Of a DNA stretch of 64,000 nt, positions 41,200-49,667 are shown piece by piece. Positions within the stretch are counted from its first letter, which is position 1, and each line of letters begins with the position of its first letter. The translations under genes and the position numbers were made by a program. The stretch comes from Paenibacillus pasadenensis (GTDB lineage Bacteria > Bacillota > Bacilli > Paenibacillales > Paenibacillaceae): assembly GCF_023715725.1 (NCBI RefSeq), contig NZ_JAMBOT010000002.1, positions 186,001 to 250,000 on the forward strand. The letters run 5' to 3'. The notes under the pieces were generated by a model that was not told the DNA's origin, did not search any database, and was given only the letters and a program-made list of their open reading frames with translations.

Positions 41200-41724
41200 T
41201 TACCGGAAGCGGCCTCTTCTAGTACTGTCGGTGCGATCCGTTATTATGAGCGTCGGAAATTCACCTTTACTATCTCCTATATTAATTTGATAAAAAGCAA
41301 TGTCATTGTTCGTCCACTCGATATTAGAAAAATAGCAGTATGGAATGTCCCCAATAAGGTGAGTAATCATCAGAAACTGAATTAAACCGTCAACTTCACC
41401 TCGATCATATATCTGATACCAGCATTTGCTGAATCCCTGACTAATATCTTGTAAGAATAAATCTTTTCCTCCATCGGGTTCCAGCCAGCTGTTGGAGGGC
41501 GGAGCTTCGATGAAGCCGGAGTTTTCGCGCATTTGCAGCCTTAAGTTATCCGATTCGTTTATGACTCGAAAGGTTTGGGTTGCATGTATCGTTGAAGAAC
41601 CGCTGCGTTTATAAAGAAGCTTGGAAAAAGTCTGCGTGACGATGAATAGCAAAATAAATAGAACGAGAATTATGCCAAGCTGCGATCCTTTGATGGTATG
41701 GCTAAAGGTTTTTTCCATCGTCAT
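41200..41724 (-). CDS. Membrane-anchored protein of unknown function (paralogue family member 2)
   Basis: 174 residues. A short basic cytoplasmic start, then one helix (LGIILVLFILLFIVTQTF), then a beta-rich outer domain (FRVINESDNLRLQMRENSGF, PPSNSWLEPDGGKDLFL). The helix and the F-x-V-x-N...SG...P...GG spacing match those of the proteins at 29070 and 42937. AAGGAG lies 9 bp before the ATG. The function is unknown. The C-terminal half has no match to the other two, so only the first 90 residues or so define the family. Confidence 0.65.
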   Translation of the reverse strand: MTMEKTFSHTIKGSQLGIILVLFILLFIVTQTFSKLLYKRSGSSTIHATQTFRVINESDNLRLQMRENSGFIEAPPSNSWLEPDGGKDLFLQDISQGFSKCWYQIYDRGEVDGLIQFLMITHLIGDIPYCYFSNIEWTNNDIAFYQINIGDSKGEFPTLIITDRTDSTRRGRFR

Positions 41725-41825
41725 AATACGTTACTCCTTCTACTTGAACTACGGCATTATATGAAAAATCAATAGAAAGCGTGCGGGCTGGCTTGATTAG
41801 AATTTCAAAAAGATCCCATTTCTTA

Positions 41826-41855
41826 TTTACATACATACAGTATGTATGTTAAGAT
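41826..41855 (+). promoter_or_regulatory. Promoter of the glyoxalase-TetR operon
   Basis: TTTACA (41826-41831), an 18-bp spacer and TAAGAT (41850-41855). The operator dyad fills the spacer. Confidence 0.55.
41829..41849. promoter_or_regulatory. TetR operator (perfect dyad)
   Basis: ACATACATAC (41829-41838), one central A, GTATGTATGT (41840-41849): perfect 10-bp arms. It is the natural binding site for the TetR protein encoded at 42309. Confidence 0.85.
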
Positions 41856-41886
41856 CGCTTTAAATAAACGGAGAGGGGCTTTTCCT

Positions 41887-42312
41887 ATGAAACTATCCAG
41901 CTTTTATCCCGTCCTTTTAACGGAAAAGGTGGCGGAAACTGCCGCATTTTACGTGAGCCATTTTGGATTCGAGCTTGTTTTTGAGGCGGATTGGTATGTG
42001 AGTTTAAAAAAGTCAGGCACGGACATGCCGTTTGAGCTGGCGATTCTCGACGCCGCGCATGCTACGATTCCCGTATCGTTTCGGAATAAAGTAAACGGAT
42101 TGATTCTTAATTTTGAGGTGGAGGACGTGGATGCCGAATACGAGCGTCTCATCCGCGAAGCAAAGCTCCCTCTTGAGCTCGACATCCGCAGCGAGGACTT
42201 TGGGCAGCGGCATTTTATAACCTCTGATCCTAACGGGGTTTTAATTGATATGATTACCGTTATTCCTCCGGCTGAACATTTTGCAGATCAGTACAAGGAA
42301 CAGACTCCATGA
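41887..42312 (+). CDS. Glyoxalase/bleomycin-resistance-type (VOC) protein
   Basis: 141 residues with the paired beta-alpha-beta-beta-beta units of the VOC fold ([36 protein letters not shown] ... [20 protein letters not shown] ... [18 protein letters not shown]). The E/H metal ligands are probably partly kept (F-x-V-D, D-P-N-G-x-x-I-D). The reaction is unknown; members isomerise thiol adducts, cleave rings or bind antibiotics. GAGAGGGG precedes ATG 41887; an upstream in-frame ATG at 41842 lies inside the operator. It is repressed, probably, by the next gene, with a 4-bp overlap. Confidence 0.88.
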   Translation: MKLSSFYPVLLTEKVAETAAFYVSHFGFELVFEADWYVSLKKSGTDMPFELAILDAAHATIPVSFRNKVNGLILNFEVEDVDAEYERLIREAKLPLELDIRSEDFGQRHFITSDPNGVLIDMITVIPPAEHFADQYKEQTP

Positions 42313-42899
42313 GGAGAAGCAAGGCCGAGACGGAGGATACGATTAGCAAGCTGATTGAAATTGCCAGAGTTCATTTTACTGAATACGGTTATGCCAATAC
42401 AGCCCTTGAATCCATTGTGCTCGAAGCAAACATGACGAGGGGGGCGGTCTATCATCACTTTCGCAGCAAAAAGGAATTGTTTCGGATTGTACTAGAGGAT
42501 GTGCAGCGGGAGGTAGCCGCAAAAGTAGAACAGGAAGCGTCGACAAGCGAGGATGAATGGGAGCAGCTATATTTGGGCTGTCGAGCCTTTATTTTAGCCG
42601 CTGTTGAGGAAAGAAACAGGCGCATTATGCTGATCGACGGCCCGGCCATTCTCGGCTGGGAAGTATGGCGGGAAATGGATACAAACCATTCCATGCGTTT
42701 GTTGCGAGGCCAGCTTAGCCAGATGCAGGACAAAGGATATTTAAGCAGAGTTCCTCTCGATGTGACGACTCATTTTATTTCTGGCGGATTGAACGAGACG
42801 GCGCTTTGGCTAGCGAATGAATCGGAACAGCCGGATGCTCTGAATGAAACGATGAAAGCTCTCGCCGTATTTCTGGGAGGCTTTAAACAAAATAGCTAA
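42309..42899 (+). CDS. TetR-family regulator
   Basis: 196 residues. The N-terminal helix-turn-helix reads [47 protein letters not shown]. The rest is the helical ligand-binding and dimer domain. It overlaps the VOC gene by 4 bp (ATGA). It very probably represses the two-gene operon through the dyad at 41829-41849. The inducer is unknown. Confidence 0.93.
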   Translation: MRRSKAETEDTISKLIEIARVHFTEYGYANTALESIVLEANMTRGAVYHHFRSKKELFRIVLEDVQREVAAKVEQEASTSEDEWEQLYLGCRAFILAAVEERNRRIMLIDGPAILGWEVWREMDTNHSMRLLRGQLSQMQDKGYLSRVPLDVTTHFISGGLNETALWLANESEQPDALNETMKALAVFLGGFKQNS

Positions 42900-42900
42900 T

Positions 42901-42932
42901 AACACGGCGATTAAATTCGCCGTGTTTTTTTT
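42901..42932 (+). terminator. Terminator of the glyoxalase-TetR operon
   Basis: AACACGGCGA and TCGCCGTGTT pair exactly (42901-42910, 42917-42926) around a 6-nt loop, followed by T. Confidence 0.9.
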
Positions 42933-42936
42933 ACAA

Positions 42937-43398
42937 TTAGCTATTTTCGGTAACAATTAAATTTCTGCTGTTACTGACTCTGGCACTAATAGGACCCGTT
43001 GTTTTAACAAATCTTATAATCGGAGCTGCGCCAAGGCCGGCGCCATTTCGAAACGTACAGCTAAGCGTTCCTACAGTTTGATTACTGCTATTGGTTACAT
43101 TATATTTAGCCTCGGCATCCTCAATATCACCAAAAGATGTGACAACTTCATAATTGTAACTACCGCCTGCCGCTATTGTATTCAAGTCCGGTTTCGGCGA
43201 TTGGAAATCTCCCGAATAGGAAGTAGCAACTAAAGAGTAGTTGGCCGTTTTGTTATAAACGGTGAACCCCTCCGTCGTTTCTCCTACCGAACCGCCGCAT
43301 TTCCGCTTTCGTTTGAGAAAAAGAAGAATTAATATAAACAGCACTAAAATAACTTGTTTTCTTGTAAGTTTTGCTTGATTTGAAGATATTTCGATCAT
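42937..43398 (-). CDS. Membrane-anchored protein of unknown function (paralogue family member 3)
   Basis: 153 residues. A basic start (NQAKLTRKQ), one helix (VILVLFILILLFL), a positive stretch (KRKRKCGG) and a beta-rich domain (FTVYNKTANYSLVATSYSGDF, NTIAAGGSYNYEV, YNVTNSSNQTVGTLSCTF). The positions of the N-x-[ST], SG and GG elements match those of the proteins at 29070 and 41200. The positive residues after the helix would argue for an N-out/C-in topology, unlike the other two; or the helix may be a long signal. AGGAGGA lies 7 bp before the ATG. Confidence 0.65.
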   Translation of the reverse strand: MIEISSNQAKLTRKQVILVLFILILLFLKRKRKCGGSVGETTEGFTVYNKTANYSLVATSYSGDFQSPKPDLNTIAAGGSYNYEVVTSFGDIEDAEAKYNVTNSSNQTVGTLSCTFRNGAGLGAAPIIRFVKTTGPISARVSNSRNLIVTENS

Positions 43399-43475
43399 AC
43401 TGCCGTCCTCCTATGAAAATAGTTGCTCTCTACTACTATATGGAGCTGCCCGATTGCCCGTTTGGGCGTAAAACA

Positions 43476-43513
43476 AATAAAGCCCGCTTCCACAGAGGGA
43501 AGCGGGCTTTATT
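43476..43513. terminator. Bidirectional terminator-like palindrome
   Basis: AATAAAGCCCGCTTCC and GGAAGCGGGCTTTATT pair exactly over 16 bp around ACAGA or a similar loop. It lies 11 bp downstream of the minus-strand gene 43524-44003. Confidence 0.88.
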
Positions 43514-43523
43514 CAGGACTGAT

Positions 43524-44003
43524 TTAAATCCATGCCATATATCCAAATCCGTACACGGATCCGATCGCCATAGCGATGGTCCATACAACGAGGCTGATGC
43601 CCATCCACTGAATAACTCGAGTGCGAGACAGGCCTAATGAAAAGGCGAGTACAGCAGCAATATCCGTGCCCAGCAATACCGGAGCGAGCAAAGCGAGTCC
43701 GGGCAGGCCGTACTTTTCCAAAATGCTTTTGGCCCGCAGTTCTTTTTTGCTTGGCCCTGATAGGCCGCCGCTTTTAACCCGGCGGCTCTCTCTCCATAAC
43801 GAGAATTGTTTAAAGAATAATCCAATGAGCACAATCATTAGGAAATTTCCTGCAAATCCTACGATGGATACCGTTACCGGTGATAAGCCTGCGACAATTC
43901 CGAGCGGTACTACAACAAACACATCCAGCCAAGGAGCTGCAGCCAATAAAAACAAGGCGATATAGGCCCATACTCCTTCTGCCTGCTGGACTAATTCCAA
44001 CAT
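43524..44003 (-). CDS. Small multidrug export-like membrane protein
   Basis: 159 residues with four to five helices (WAYIALFLLAAAPWLDVFVVVPLGIVAGLSPVTVSIVGFAGNFLMIVLIGLFF ... LLAPVLLGTDIAAVLAFSLGLSRTRVIQWMGISLVVWTIAMAIGSVYGFGYM). It matches the family called small multidrug export protein (Sm_multidrug_ex), whose transport role is weakly supported. The charged loop FSLWRESRRVKSGGLSGPSKKELRAK is cytoplasmic. AGGGGGAACGTAC precedes the ATG. Confidence 0.8.
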   Translation of the reverse strand: MLELVQQAEGVWAYIALFLLAAAPWLDVFVVVPLGIVAGLSPVTVSIVGFAGNFLMIVLIGLFFKQFSLWRESRRVKSGGLSGPSKKELRAKSILEKYGLPGLALLAPVLLGTDIAAVLAFSLGLSRTRVIQWMGISLVVWTIAMAIGSVYGFGYMAWI

Positions 44004-44103
44004 GTACGTTCCCCCTGACGCTCAAGCGAGTTCACATTCCGCACTCCTATACGTTTGTCATAGGAAAACGTTTCAAGATAGCATCCTCATAGAAGGATGA
44101 GGA

Positions 44104-44496
44104 TTAGGGCAGATTGATCTGCCAGGATACGCCAAACACATCGTTGAGCCAGCCGAATTTACGGCTGAAGCCGTAGTTGCCAAGAGGCATTAACACTTTT
44201 CCGCCTGCCGAAAGACTGTCGTAAAGCCGTTGGAGTTCTTCTTCCGTATCGCAGTTGACGAAGATGGAAAAGGACGGCGTAAACGTGAACGCATGTTTGA
44301 CGTGGCTGTCGATACACATAAAGCTTTGGCCTTTTAACGTAAAGGTGGCCTGGATTACGCTTCCTTCGGCTCCCGGCCCGTCAGGCCCGTAACGGGTGAT
44401 GCTTGTTATGCTGGAGTCTTCAAACAATGATGTGTAAGTATTCATAGCTTCTTCAGCGTTGCCTTCAAACATAAGGAAGGGGGTTACATTTTGCAT
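44104..44496 (-). CDS. PhnB-like VOC-fold protein (3-demethylubiquinone-9 methyltransferase-like)
   Basis: 130 residues. Typical blocks are TPFLMFEGNAEEAMNTYTSLFEDSSITSITRYG, VIQATFTLKGQSFMCIDSHVKHAFTFTPSFSIFVNC and KVLMPLGNYGFSRKFGWLNDVFGVSWQI. This group of VOC proteins is often annotated as PhnB or 3-demethylubiquinone methyltransferase-like, but no methyltransferase motif is seen and the real role is unknown. A ribosome site GAGGAGAGCG lies 6-8 bp before the ATG. Confidence 0.85.
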   Translation of the reverse strand: MQNVTPFLMFEGNAEEAMNTYTSLFEDSSITSITRYGPDGPGAEGSVIQATFTLKGQSFMCIDSHVKHAFTFTPSFSIFVNCDTEEELQRLYDSLSAGGKVLMPLGNYGFSRKFGWLNDVFGVSWQINLP

Positions 44497-44587
44497 GGAA
44501 TCGCTCTCCTCGTTTTAAGAAATGGATTTCACTTCATCCTCGATTCCGTTTACTTCTACGGAAAGGACAAGTTCTCCTACTTTCATC

Positions 44588-44616
44588 TTGTCAACAGTAC
44601 GAAATGGTTTTACAAT
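44588..44616 (+). promoter_or_regulatory. Promoter of the TetR-acetyltransferase operon
   Basis: TTGTCA (44588-44593), a 17-bp spacer and TACAAT (44611-44616), 33 bp before the ATG at 44649. Confidence 0.65.
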
Positions 44617-44648
44617 GAGTAAAAATTCATTCAAAAAAGGTGACAGTG

Positions 44649-45245
44649 ATGCCGCGCACAAAAGAGCAGTATGAGGAGATGCGCAGAGCAACCCGCGAGA
44701 AAATTCAGGCGGCTGCGATGCATGTATTTGCACGGAAGGGCTTTGGAGCGGCCAACGTTCAGGACATTGCCGAGACGGCCGGAATTAGCATCGGACTCAT
44801 GTACCGCCACTATAAAACCAAAGAGGTTCTATTCCGCGAATTGGTAGAGTTTGCTGCGGCAGGGATGGGCAGAGCGGCGGAGCGCTTTGAATCGGGCGAT
44901 TCGCCCCGGCTCGTCATCAGCAATTTTGCCGGGGAAGTGTGGCGGGATATGACGTCAGGAGATGAGCTGGCAAACTTGCTTATCCTGATGAGCCGTTATG
45001 CGGCCGAGCCGGCAGGGGAAACGGAGCTAATTGTCGGGCAAAACGAACGCATGATGAATGCTGCTGCGGGTCTTATTCAAAGAGGGCAGCAGCTGGGCGA
45101 GTTTCGCGCCGGTGATCCCGATGCGATGACGCTGCTGTTTTTCGCGGCGCTGCAGGGGCTGGCGGAGATGAAGCTGAACATGGGCTCACGTTTTGTTATG
45201 CCTTCAGCCGAACTGCTTACCGCTTTTTTATTCAAGGAGGGATGA
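44649..45245 (+). CDS. TetR-family regulator
   Basis: 198 residues. The DNA-binding part is MRRATREKIQAAAMHVFARKGFGAANVQDIAETAGISIGLMYRHYKTKEVLFRELV. The C-terminal helical domain would bind an unknown ligand. ATG 44649 is chosen because AAGGTG lies about 8 bp upstream; a GTG at 44640 is part of that ribosome site. It is followed 3 bp later by an acetyltransferase gene that it may control. Confidence 0.92.
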   Translation: MPRTKEQYEEMRRATREKIQAAAMHVFARKGFGAANVQDIAETAGISIGLMYRHYKTKEVLFRELVEFAAAGMGRAAERFESGDSPRLVISNFAGEVWRDMTSGDELANLLILMSRYAAEPAGETELIVGQNERMMNAAAGLIQRGQQLGEFRAGDPDAMTLLFFAALQGLAEMKLNMGSRFVMPSAELLTAFLFKEG

Positions 45246-45248
45246 CGG

Positions 45249-45848
45249 ATGACGTTCACAATCATAAGGGCGGATCAGGCGGGAGCCGATGTCAGAACAC
45301 AAATGGCAGAGATTTTTGCGGATGGATTCACCCAGTGGCTTCATTATTTCTCCAAAGACCGGAACCGGATTGCCAAGGCGTTTGCGCATATGTTTGTGCT
45401 AGACCAGTTTTATGTTGCCCTGCAGGATGGACAGGTCGCCGCAATGGCAGCCTGCACCGATGGAACGGCAACGTCGGTACGGCTTGACTCAGCGCAGTTG
45501 CGGAAGCATCTCGGGCTGATTCGCGGAACGTTTGCCGGAATGGTGCTCCAAAAAGAATTCGAGCAGCTGCTGCACAATCCCGGCGGAGACAAATGCTCGA
45601 TTGAGTTTGTCGGCACCGCTCTTCCATACAGGGGCCAAGGCGCAGCTTCGGCGATAATTCAATATTTGCTCCAACATGCAGCGTTTAAGGAATTTCTGAT
45701 CGAAGAGGTAGCCGATACGAATGAACCCGCCATGAGGCTGTATGCCAAGCTGGGTTTTCAGGAGTACAATAGCAAGGCAATGCCTGAAAAGCATGCCCGA
45801 AAAAACGGGATTAACCGTCTTGTTTCACTCCGTTATATGAAGCCTTAA
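45249..45848 (+). CDS. GNAT-family acetyltransferase
   Basis: 199 residues. The acetyl-CoA-binding motif A is CSIEFVGTALPYRGQGAASAIIQYLL (Q/R-G-x-G-A), followed by ADTNEPAMRLYAKLGFQEY, the usual motif B region. The substrate is unknown. GGAGGGATGACGG precedes the ATG; an out-of-frame ATG lies at 45243. It follows the TetR gene closely, which suggests it is induced by the compound it modifies. Confidence 0.88.
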   Translation: MTFTIIRADQAGADVRTQMAEIFADGFTQWLHYFSKDRNRIAKAFAHMFVLDQFYVALQDGQVAAMAACTDGTATSVRLDSAQLRKHLGLIRGTFAGMVLQKEFEQLLHNPGGDKCSIEFVGTALPYRGQGAASAIIQYLLQHAAFKEFLIEEVADTNEPAMRLYAKLGFQEYNSKAMPEKHARKNGINRLVSLRYMKP

Positions 45849-45880
45849 GAAGTACAATCCATAAATTGAGCCGAGTTTAA

Positions 45881-45911
45881 CAGCCCTCTTCCGCCGGAAG
45901 AGGGCTTCTTC
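45881..45911 (+). terminator. Terminator after the acetyltransferase gene
   Basis: AGCCCTCTTCC and GGAAGAGGGCT pair exactly around a 3-nt loop, followed by TCTT. Confidence 0.82.
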
Positions 45912-46079
45912 GTTATTGATGCTAAACTCAATTTTCCGCGTTAAATCAAGGAAATCCGGCCCTGCAAAAATTGCGAATTGGGATAATTTATGTTTCTTGC
46001 CGAGTCAGTAGGCACGCTCTCTATAATAGAAGCTAACGGGCCCGGTTTTCCTCATTCATGTGGAAGAAAGGAGACGGTC

Positions 46080-47015
46080 ATGAAAGCAAGCATTCAGAGG
46101 AAGCAGCTTCTGAAACATCGCAGTTACGAAAATGTACAGCTTTATCTGATTATGCTTCCTGTGCTTTTGCATATTCTCATTTTTTCCTACATTCCGATGT
46201 ACGGCATTATCATTGCGTTTCAGGACTATTTCCCCGGCGCATCCTTTTTCGCTTTGGATGGAAGCGTCCGTTGGGTCGGCCTCAAACATTTTATCGATTT
46301 TTTCCAAGGTCCTTACTTTGGGCGGCTTATGCGCAATACGTTTCTGCTTAGCCTATATATGTTCGTCTTCGGCTTCTGGGTGCCCATCCTGTTCGCCCTG
46401 CTGCTGAACGAGCTGAAAAACGGCTGGTTTAAAAAGTACGTCCAGACAGCAAGTTATTTGCCTCATTTTATTTCCAGCGTTGTTGTGGCCGGTATGGTTT
46501 TGTCGTTCATCAACATCGACGGTTTGGTGAGCGAAGCGATCAAGCTATTTGGCGGCAAGCCGATTGCGCTGAATACGGAGCCGGGTTATTTTCCTGCTAT
46601 TTATACGATCACGAGCATCTGGAAATCGTTCGGCTGGAGCAGCATTCTGTATTTGGCCGCTATGTCCTCCATCGATCCCCACCTGTATGAGGCAGCAAAA
46701 ATGGACGGGGCGAACCGCTGGAAACAGATGCTGCATATTACGCTGCCTTCCATTCGGCCGACTATTTTCATTCTGCTGATCTTTGCAATTGGCGGTTTAT
46801 TGTCGGCTAACAGTGAATTCATTCTGCTGATCTACAATCCAATGGTGCTGGAAACGGCCGATGTCATCGGCACTTATCTGTACCGCGACGGGCTGCTGGG
46901 CGGAAATTTCAGCGCGGGAACGGCGGTAGGCTTGTTCATCGCTGTCATTAATTTTACGCTTTTGTATACGGCCAACACGCTCAGCCGCAAATATTCCGAT
47001 TATGCGCTATGGTAA
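46080..47015 (+). CDS. Sugar ABC transporter permease (LplB/YteP family)
   Basis: 311 residues, six membrane helices. The start is NVQLYLIMLPVLLHILIFSYIPMYGIIIAFQDY, the family signature. The EAA-type loop is LYEAAKMDGANRWKQMLHITLPSIRPTI. The C-terminus NTLSRKYSDYALW is typical. ATG 46080 follows AAGGAGACGG; the frame opens at 45990 without support. It forms a channel with the YtcP-like permease that follows. No ATPase gene is in the operon. Confidence 0.94.
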   Translation: MKASIQRKQLLKHRSYENVQLYLIMLPVLLHILIFSYIPMYGIIIAFQDYFPGASFFALDGSVRWVGLKHFIDFFQGPYFGRLMRNTFLLSLYMFVFGFWVPILFALLLNELKNGWFKKYVQTASYLPHFISSVVVAGMVLSFINIDGLVSEAIKLFGGKPIALNTEPGYFPAIYTITSIWKSFGWSSILYLAAMSSIDPHLYEAAKMDGANRWKQMLHITLPSIRPTIFILLIFAIGGLLSANSEFILLIYNPMVLETADVIGTYLYRDGLLGGNFSAGTAVGLFIAVINFTLLYTANTLSRKYSDYALW

Positions 47016-47026
47016 GGAGGAGTACG

Positions 47027-47938
47027 ATGGCCGCCCTTTTTAAACCGAATCCGAACAAAATCAAGCAGGGCTCGGCCGCAGTCGACGTTGCGCTTTATGC
47101 AGCGGCTCTGTTTATCTGTCTCGTTACGCTATATCCTTTCTATTACGTGGTCATTATGTCGGTCAGCTCTCCGCTGGAGGTAGCAGCCATGAACGTTTAC
47201 TGGTGGCCTAAAGGATTTTTCCTCGACTCCTATGAGCTGATCGTCCGTGATTCAAAGATGTGGTGGGCCTATTCCAATACGATCATCTATGTTGCGGCCG
47301 GCACGCTGCTCAACTGTTTAACTGCCGTGCTTGGAGCTTATCCGCTTACCGTTCGCAAATTAAAGGGGCGCAAATGGGTCGTTACCTTTCTGCTCGTGCC
47401 GATGTATTTTGGCGGCGGGCTCATCCCGTCCTATTTGCTAGTCAACAAGCTCGGCCTGTACAATACGATGCTCGCCATTATCGTGCCGGGCATGGTAGGC
47501 ATCTGGAACATCATCCTTGTCCGCACCTATTTCACGACGATTCCTGAGGCGCTAAAGGAATCCGCATTTATGGACGGAGCCTCGCATCTGCAGCTGCTCT
47601 TCAAAATTATGCTGCCTATATCTAAGCCGATTATTGCCGTTGTCGCGATCTATACCATCGTTGGCATCTGGAACAGCTGGTTCGATGCGCTCGTTTATTT
47701 ACCGAACGAAAAGCTGCATCCGCTGCAGATGTATCTGTACCGGGTCGTTGTCCAGCAGTCGGTTGATCTTAAGCTGCTGTCTCTGGAAGAAACCCGCACG
47801 GCGGTAGCGACGATGCTTTCGAACATGCAGCTTAAGTATTCCATTATCGTGTTTACGACGCTGCCGGTTATTTTCACGTATCCCTTTTTTCAAAAGTATT
47901 TCATGAAGGGCGCGCTGCTCGGCTCGCTGAAGGAATAA
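47027..47938 (+). CDS. Carbohydrate ABC transporter permease (YtcP family)
   Basis: 303 residues with six helices (FICLVTLYPFYYVVIMSVSSPLEV is the usual start). The EAA-type loop is LKESAFMDGASHLQLLFKIMLPISKPII, and the C-terminus FFQKYFMKGALLGSLKE is the YtcP signature. ATG 47027 lies 7 bp after AAGGAGG; the open frame begins at 47009 inside the previous stop region. Confidence 0.95.
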   Translation: MAALFKPNPNKIKQGSAAVDVALYAAALFICLVTLYPFYYVVIMSVSSPLEVAAMNVYWWPKGFFLDSYELIVRDSKMWWAYSNTIIYVAAGTLLNCLTAVLGAYPLTVRKLKGRKWVVTFLLVPMYFGGGLIPSYLLVNKLGLYNTMLAIIVPGMVGIWNIILVRTYFTTIPEALKESAFMDGASHLQLLFKIMLPISKPIIAVVAIYTIVGIWNSWFDALVYLPNEKLHPLQMYLYRVVVQQSVDLKLLSLEETRTAVATMLSNMQLKYSIIVFTTLPVIFTYPFFQKYFMKGALLGSLKE

Positions 47939-47970
47939 AAAATGATGATCCGCCATGGGAGGAAACAGGG

Positions 47971-49605
47971 ATGACAAAGTTGAAAAGATCAATCACCTGC
48001 ACGCTGGCATTCGCGATGGCGCTAGCCGCCGCAGCGGGATGCAGCAACGGAAACGAGCCGGATAATAATGCGGAGACCGCCTCTGCGCCAAAAAATGAAA
48101 GCGCAAGCAAGCTGAAGCTGCTCGGGCCGACCAAAGCGAATAAATTCGTCAAATTTGACGACCGCGAGCAGTACCCCGTCTGGCAGGAAGTAGACAAAAT
48201 GTTCGATGGAGCGGGACTGGATCTGGAGTATGAGCTCGTTCCGAACGAGCAGTACGACGTTGTAATCAAAACAAGGATGGCATCCGGCAGCAGCCTTCCG
48301 GACATCGTGAACCTGTCCGCACTTGACGATACGACTGTACTCAATCTGGCCAAACAAGGCGTTATTCTCGATTTGAATCCCCTCATTGAAAAATACAGCA
48401 ACGGCAATATTAAAAAGCTTTACAACGAGCAGTTCCCGTTTGCCAAAAAAACGACAACTTCGCCGGATGGCAAGCTGTTTTGGCTTAGCGACCTGCACAA
48501 AAAAACGTATGAAGGCGACAAACCGGCTCCGGTCGCTCTGACGATGCTCATCCGCAAGGACTGGCTGGAGAAGCTGAACCTTTCCGTGCCTGCAACGGCG
48601 GAAGCTTACCGCAACGCGCTGCTTGCGATGCGTGAAGGTGATGCAAACGGCAATGGCGAGAAGGACGAGGTGCTTGTGTATAACCCGGGGAATTTTGCCG
48701 GTGCGATTGCCCAGTGGTTTGGTCTCGGCACAGGTGTGACAGCCGTTGATGTGGAGAACAAAAAGATCGTGTCTCCGTGGTACCAGGACGGCATTAAGGA
48801 TTATTTCCGCTACATGCAGCAGCTGGTCAAGGACGGCCTGATTGATACAAGTCTGATTAGCGCGCGGCAGGAGCTTGTTCAGCAAAAAATCGCCGACAAC
48901 AAAGTAATTTCGCTTAGCGATTACAACCTGGAGATGTGGCTGGAGCCAACGATCCGGGGAGGCGGGGAGTACCTGCCGCTTATGCCGCTGAAGGCAGTGG
49001 ATGGCATTAAACCTGCGGCTCAGCTGGAGGATCCGTACCTCGTTTGGCAGAAGTACGCTATTACGAAGGATGCCAAGGACGTTGAGGCGGCGATCAAGTT
49101 TTTTGATATCGTTTATTCCGAGAAATATGCGGATTTGCTCTATTGGGGCATTGAAGGTCAGACGTATACGTACGAGAACGGCGCCAAGGTGTTTATCGAC
49201 AACGGCACCGAGGAGGACAAAGCAAAGTCCAAGCTTGCTCCCGGCGGTTTGATTTATGGAGGAGGCATTTTCCCAAGAATACAGTTTGCAAATCTCGAGT
49301 CTGAGCTGACGAATGTGCCGAAGCACAAAGCGGATCAGCAGCTGGCGATAATGGAATACAAGCCGTACTACGTCAACATGAACCATAAGTACTTGGCAAT
49401 ACCGGATGACAAACAGCTGGAGACAAAAACAAAAATCATGAACAATCTGTCCACGTACTCCATGGAGCTTGCCACGAAGCTGGCGCTGGGCCAAAAATCG
49501 CTGGATGACTGGGATCAATACATGAAAGAGCTGAAGGAGCTCGGACTGGATCAGCTGATCGAGATTGAGCAGCAGCTTCATGACCGCTACAACGAGATTG
49601 AGTAG
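47971..49605 (+). CDS. Extracellular solute-binding lipoprotein (YtcQ/LipO-like)
   Basis: 544 residues. The signal peptide ends in a lipobox (LAAAAGCSNG, Cys about 24). It is large, as usual for the binding proteins of LplB/YtcP systems, with SSLPDIVNLSALDDTTVLNLAKQGVILDLNPLIEKYS and MLIRKDWLEKLNLSVPATAEAYRNALLAMREGDANGNGEKDEV, the calcium-loop-like DANGNGEKDE being characteristic. It probably binds oligosaccharides. GGGAGGAAACAGGG precedes the ATG. Third gene of the operon. Confidence 0.93.
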   Translation: MTKLKRSITCTLAFAMALAAAAGCSNGNEPDNNAETASAPKNESASKLKLLGPTKANKFVKFDDREQYPVWQEVDKMFDGAGLDLEYELVPNEQYDVVIKTRMASGSSLPDIVNLSALDDTTVLNLAKQGVILDLNPLIEKYSNGNIKKLYNEQFPFAKKTTTSPDGKLFWLSDLHKKTYEGDKPAPVALTMLIRKDWLEKLNLSVPATAEAYRNALLAMREGDANGNGEKDEVLVYNPGNFAGAIAQWFGLGTGVTAVDVENKKIVSPWYQDGIKDYFRYMQQLVKDGLIDTSLISARQELVQQKIADNKVISLSDYNLEMWLEPTIRGGGEYLPLMPLKAVDGIKPAAQLEDPYLVWQKYAITKDAKDVEAAIKFFDIVYSEKYADLLYWGIEGQTYTYENGAKVFIDNGTEEDKAKSKLAPGGLIYGGGIFPRIQFANLESELTNVPKHKADQQLAIMEYKPYYVNMNHKYLAIPDDKQLETKTKIMNNLSTYSMELATKLALGQKSLDDWDQYMKELKELGLDQLIEIEQQLHDRYNEIE

Positions 49606-49667
49606 ACCGATCCGGCTCCTTTAGGGCACACATTCAAGTACATTGAAGGACGAGGGAGGGGCAGCGA

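Noticed and set aside
44515..44586. Minus-strand 23-codon frame (MKVGELVLSVEVNGIEDEVK and on) before the PhnB-like gene
   Set aside because: Protein-like in composition but no ribosome site and no recognisable match; could be a remnant, but support is too weak to list.
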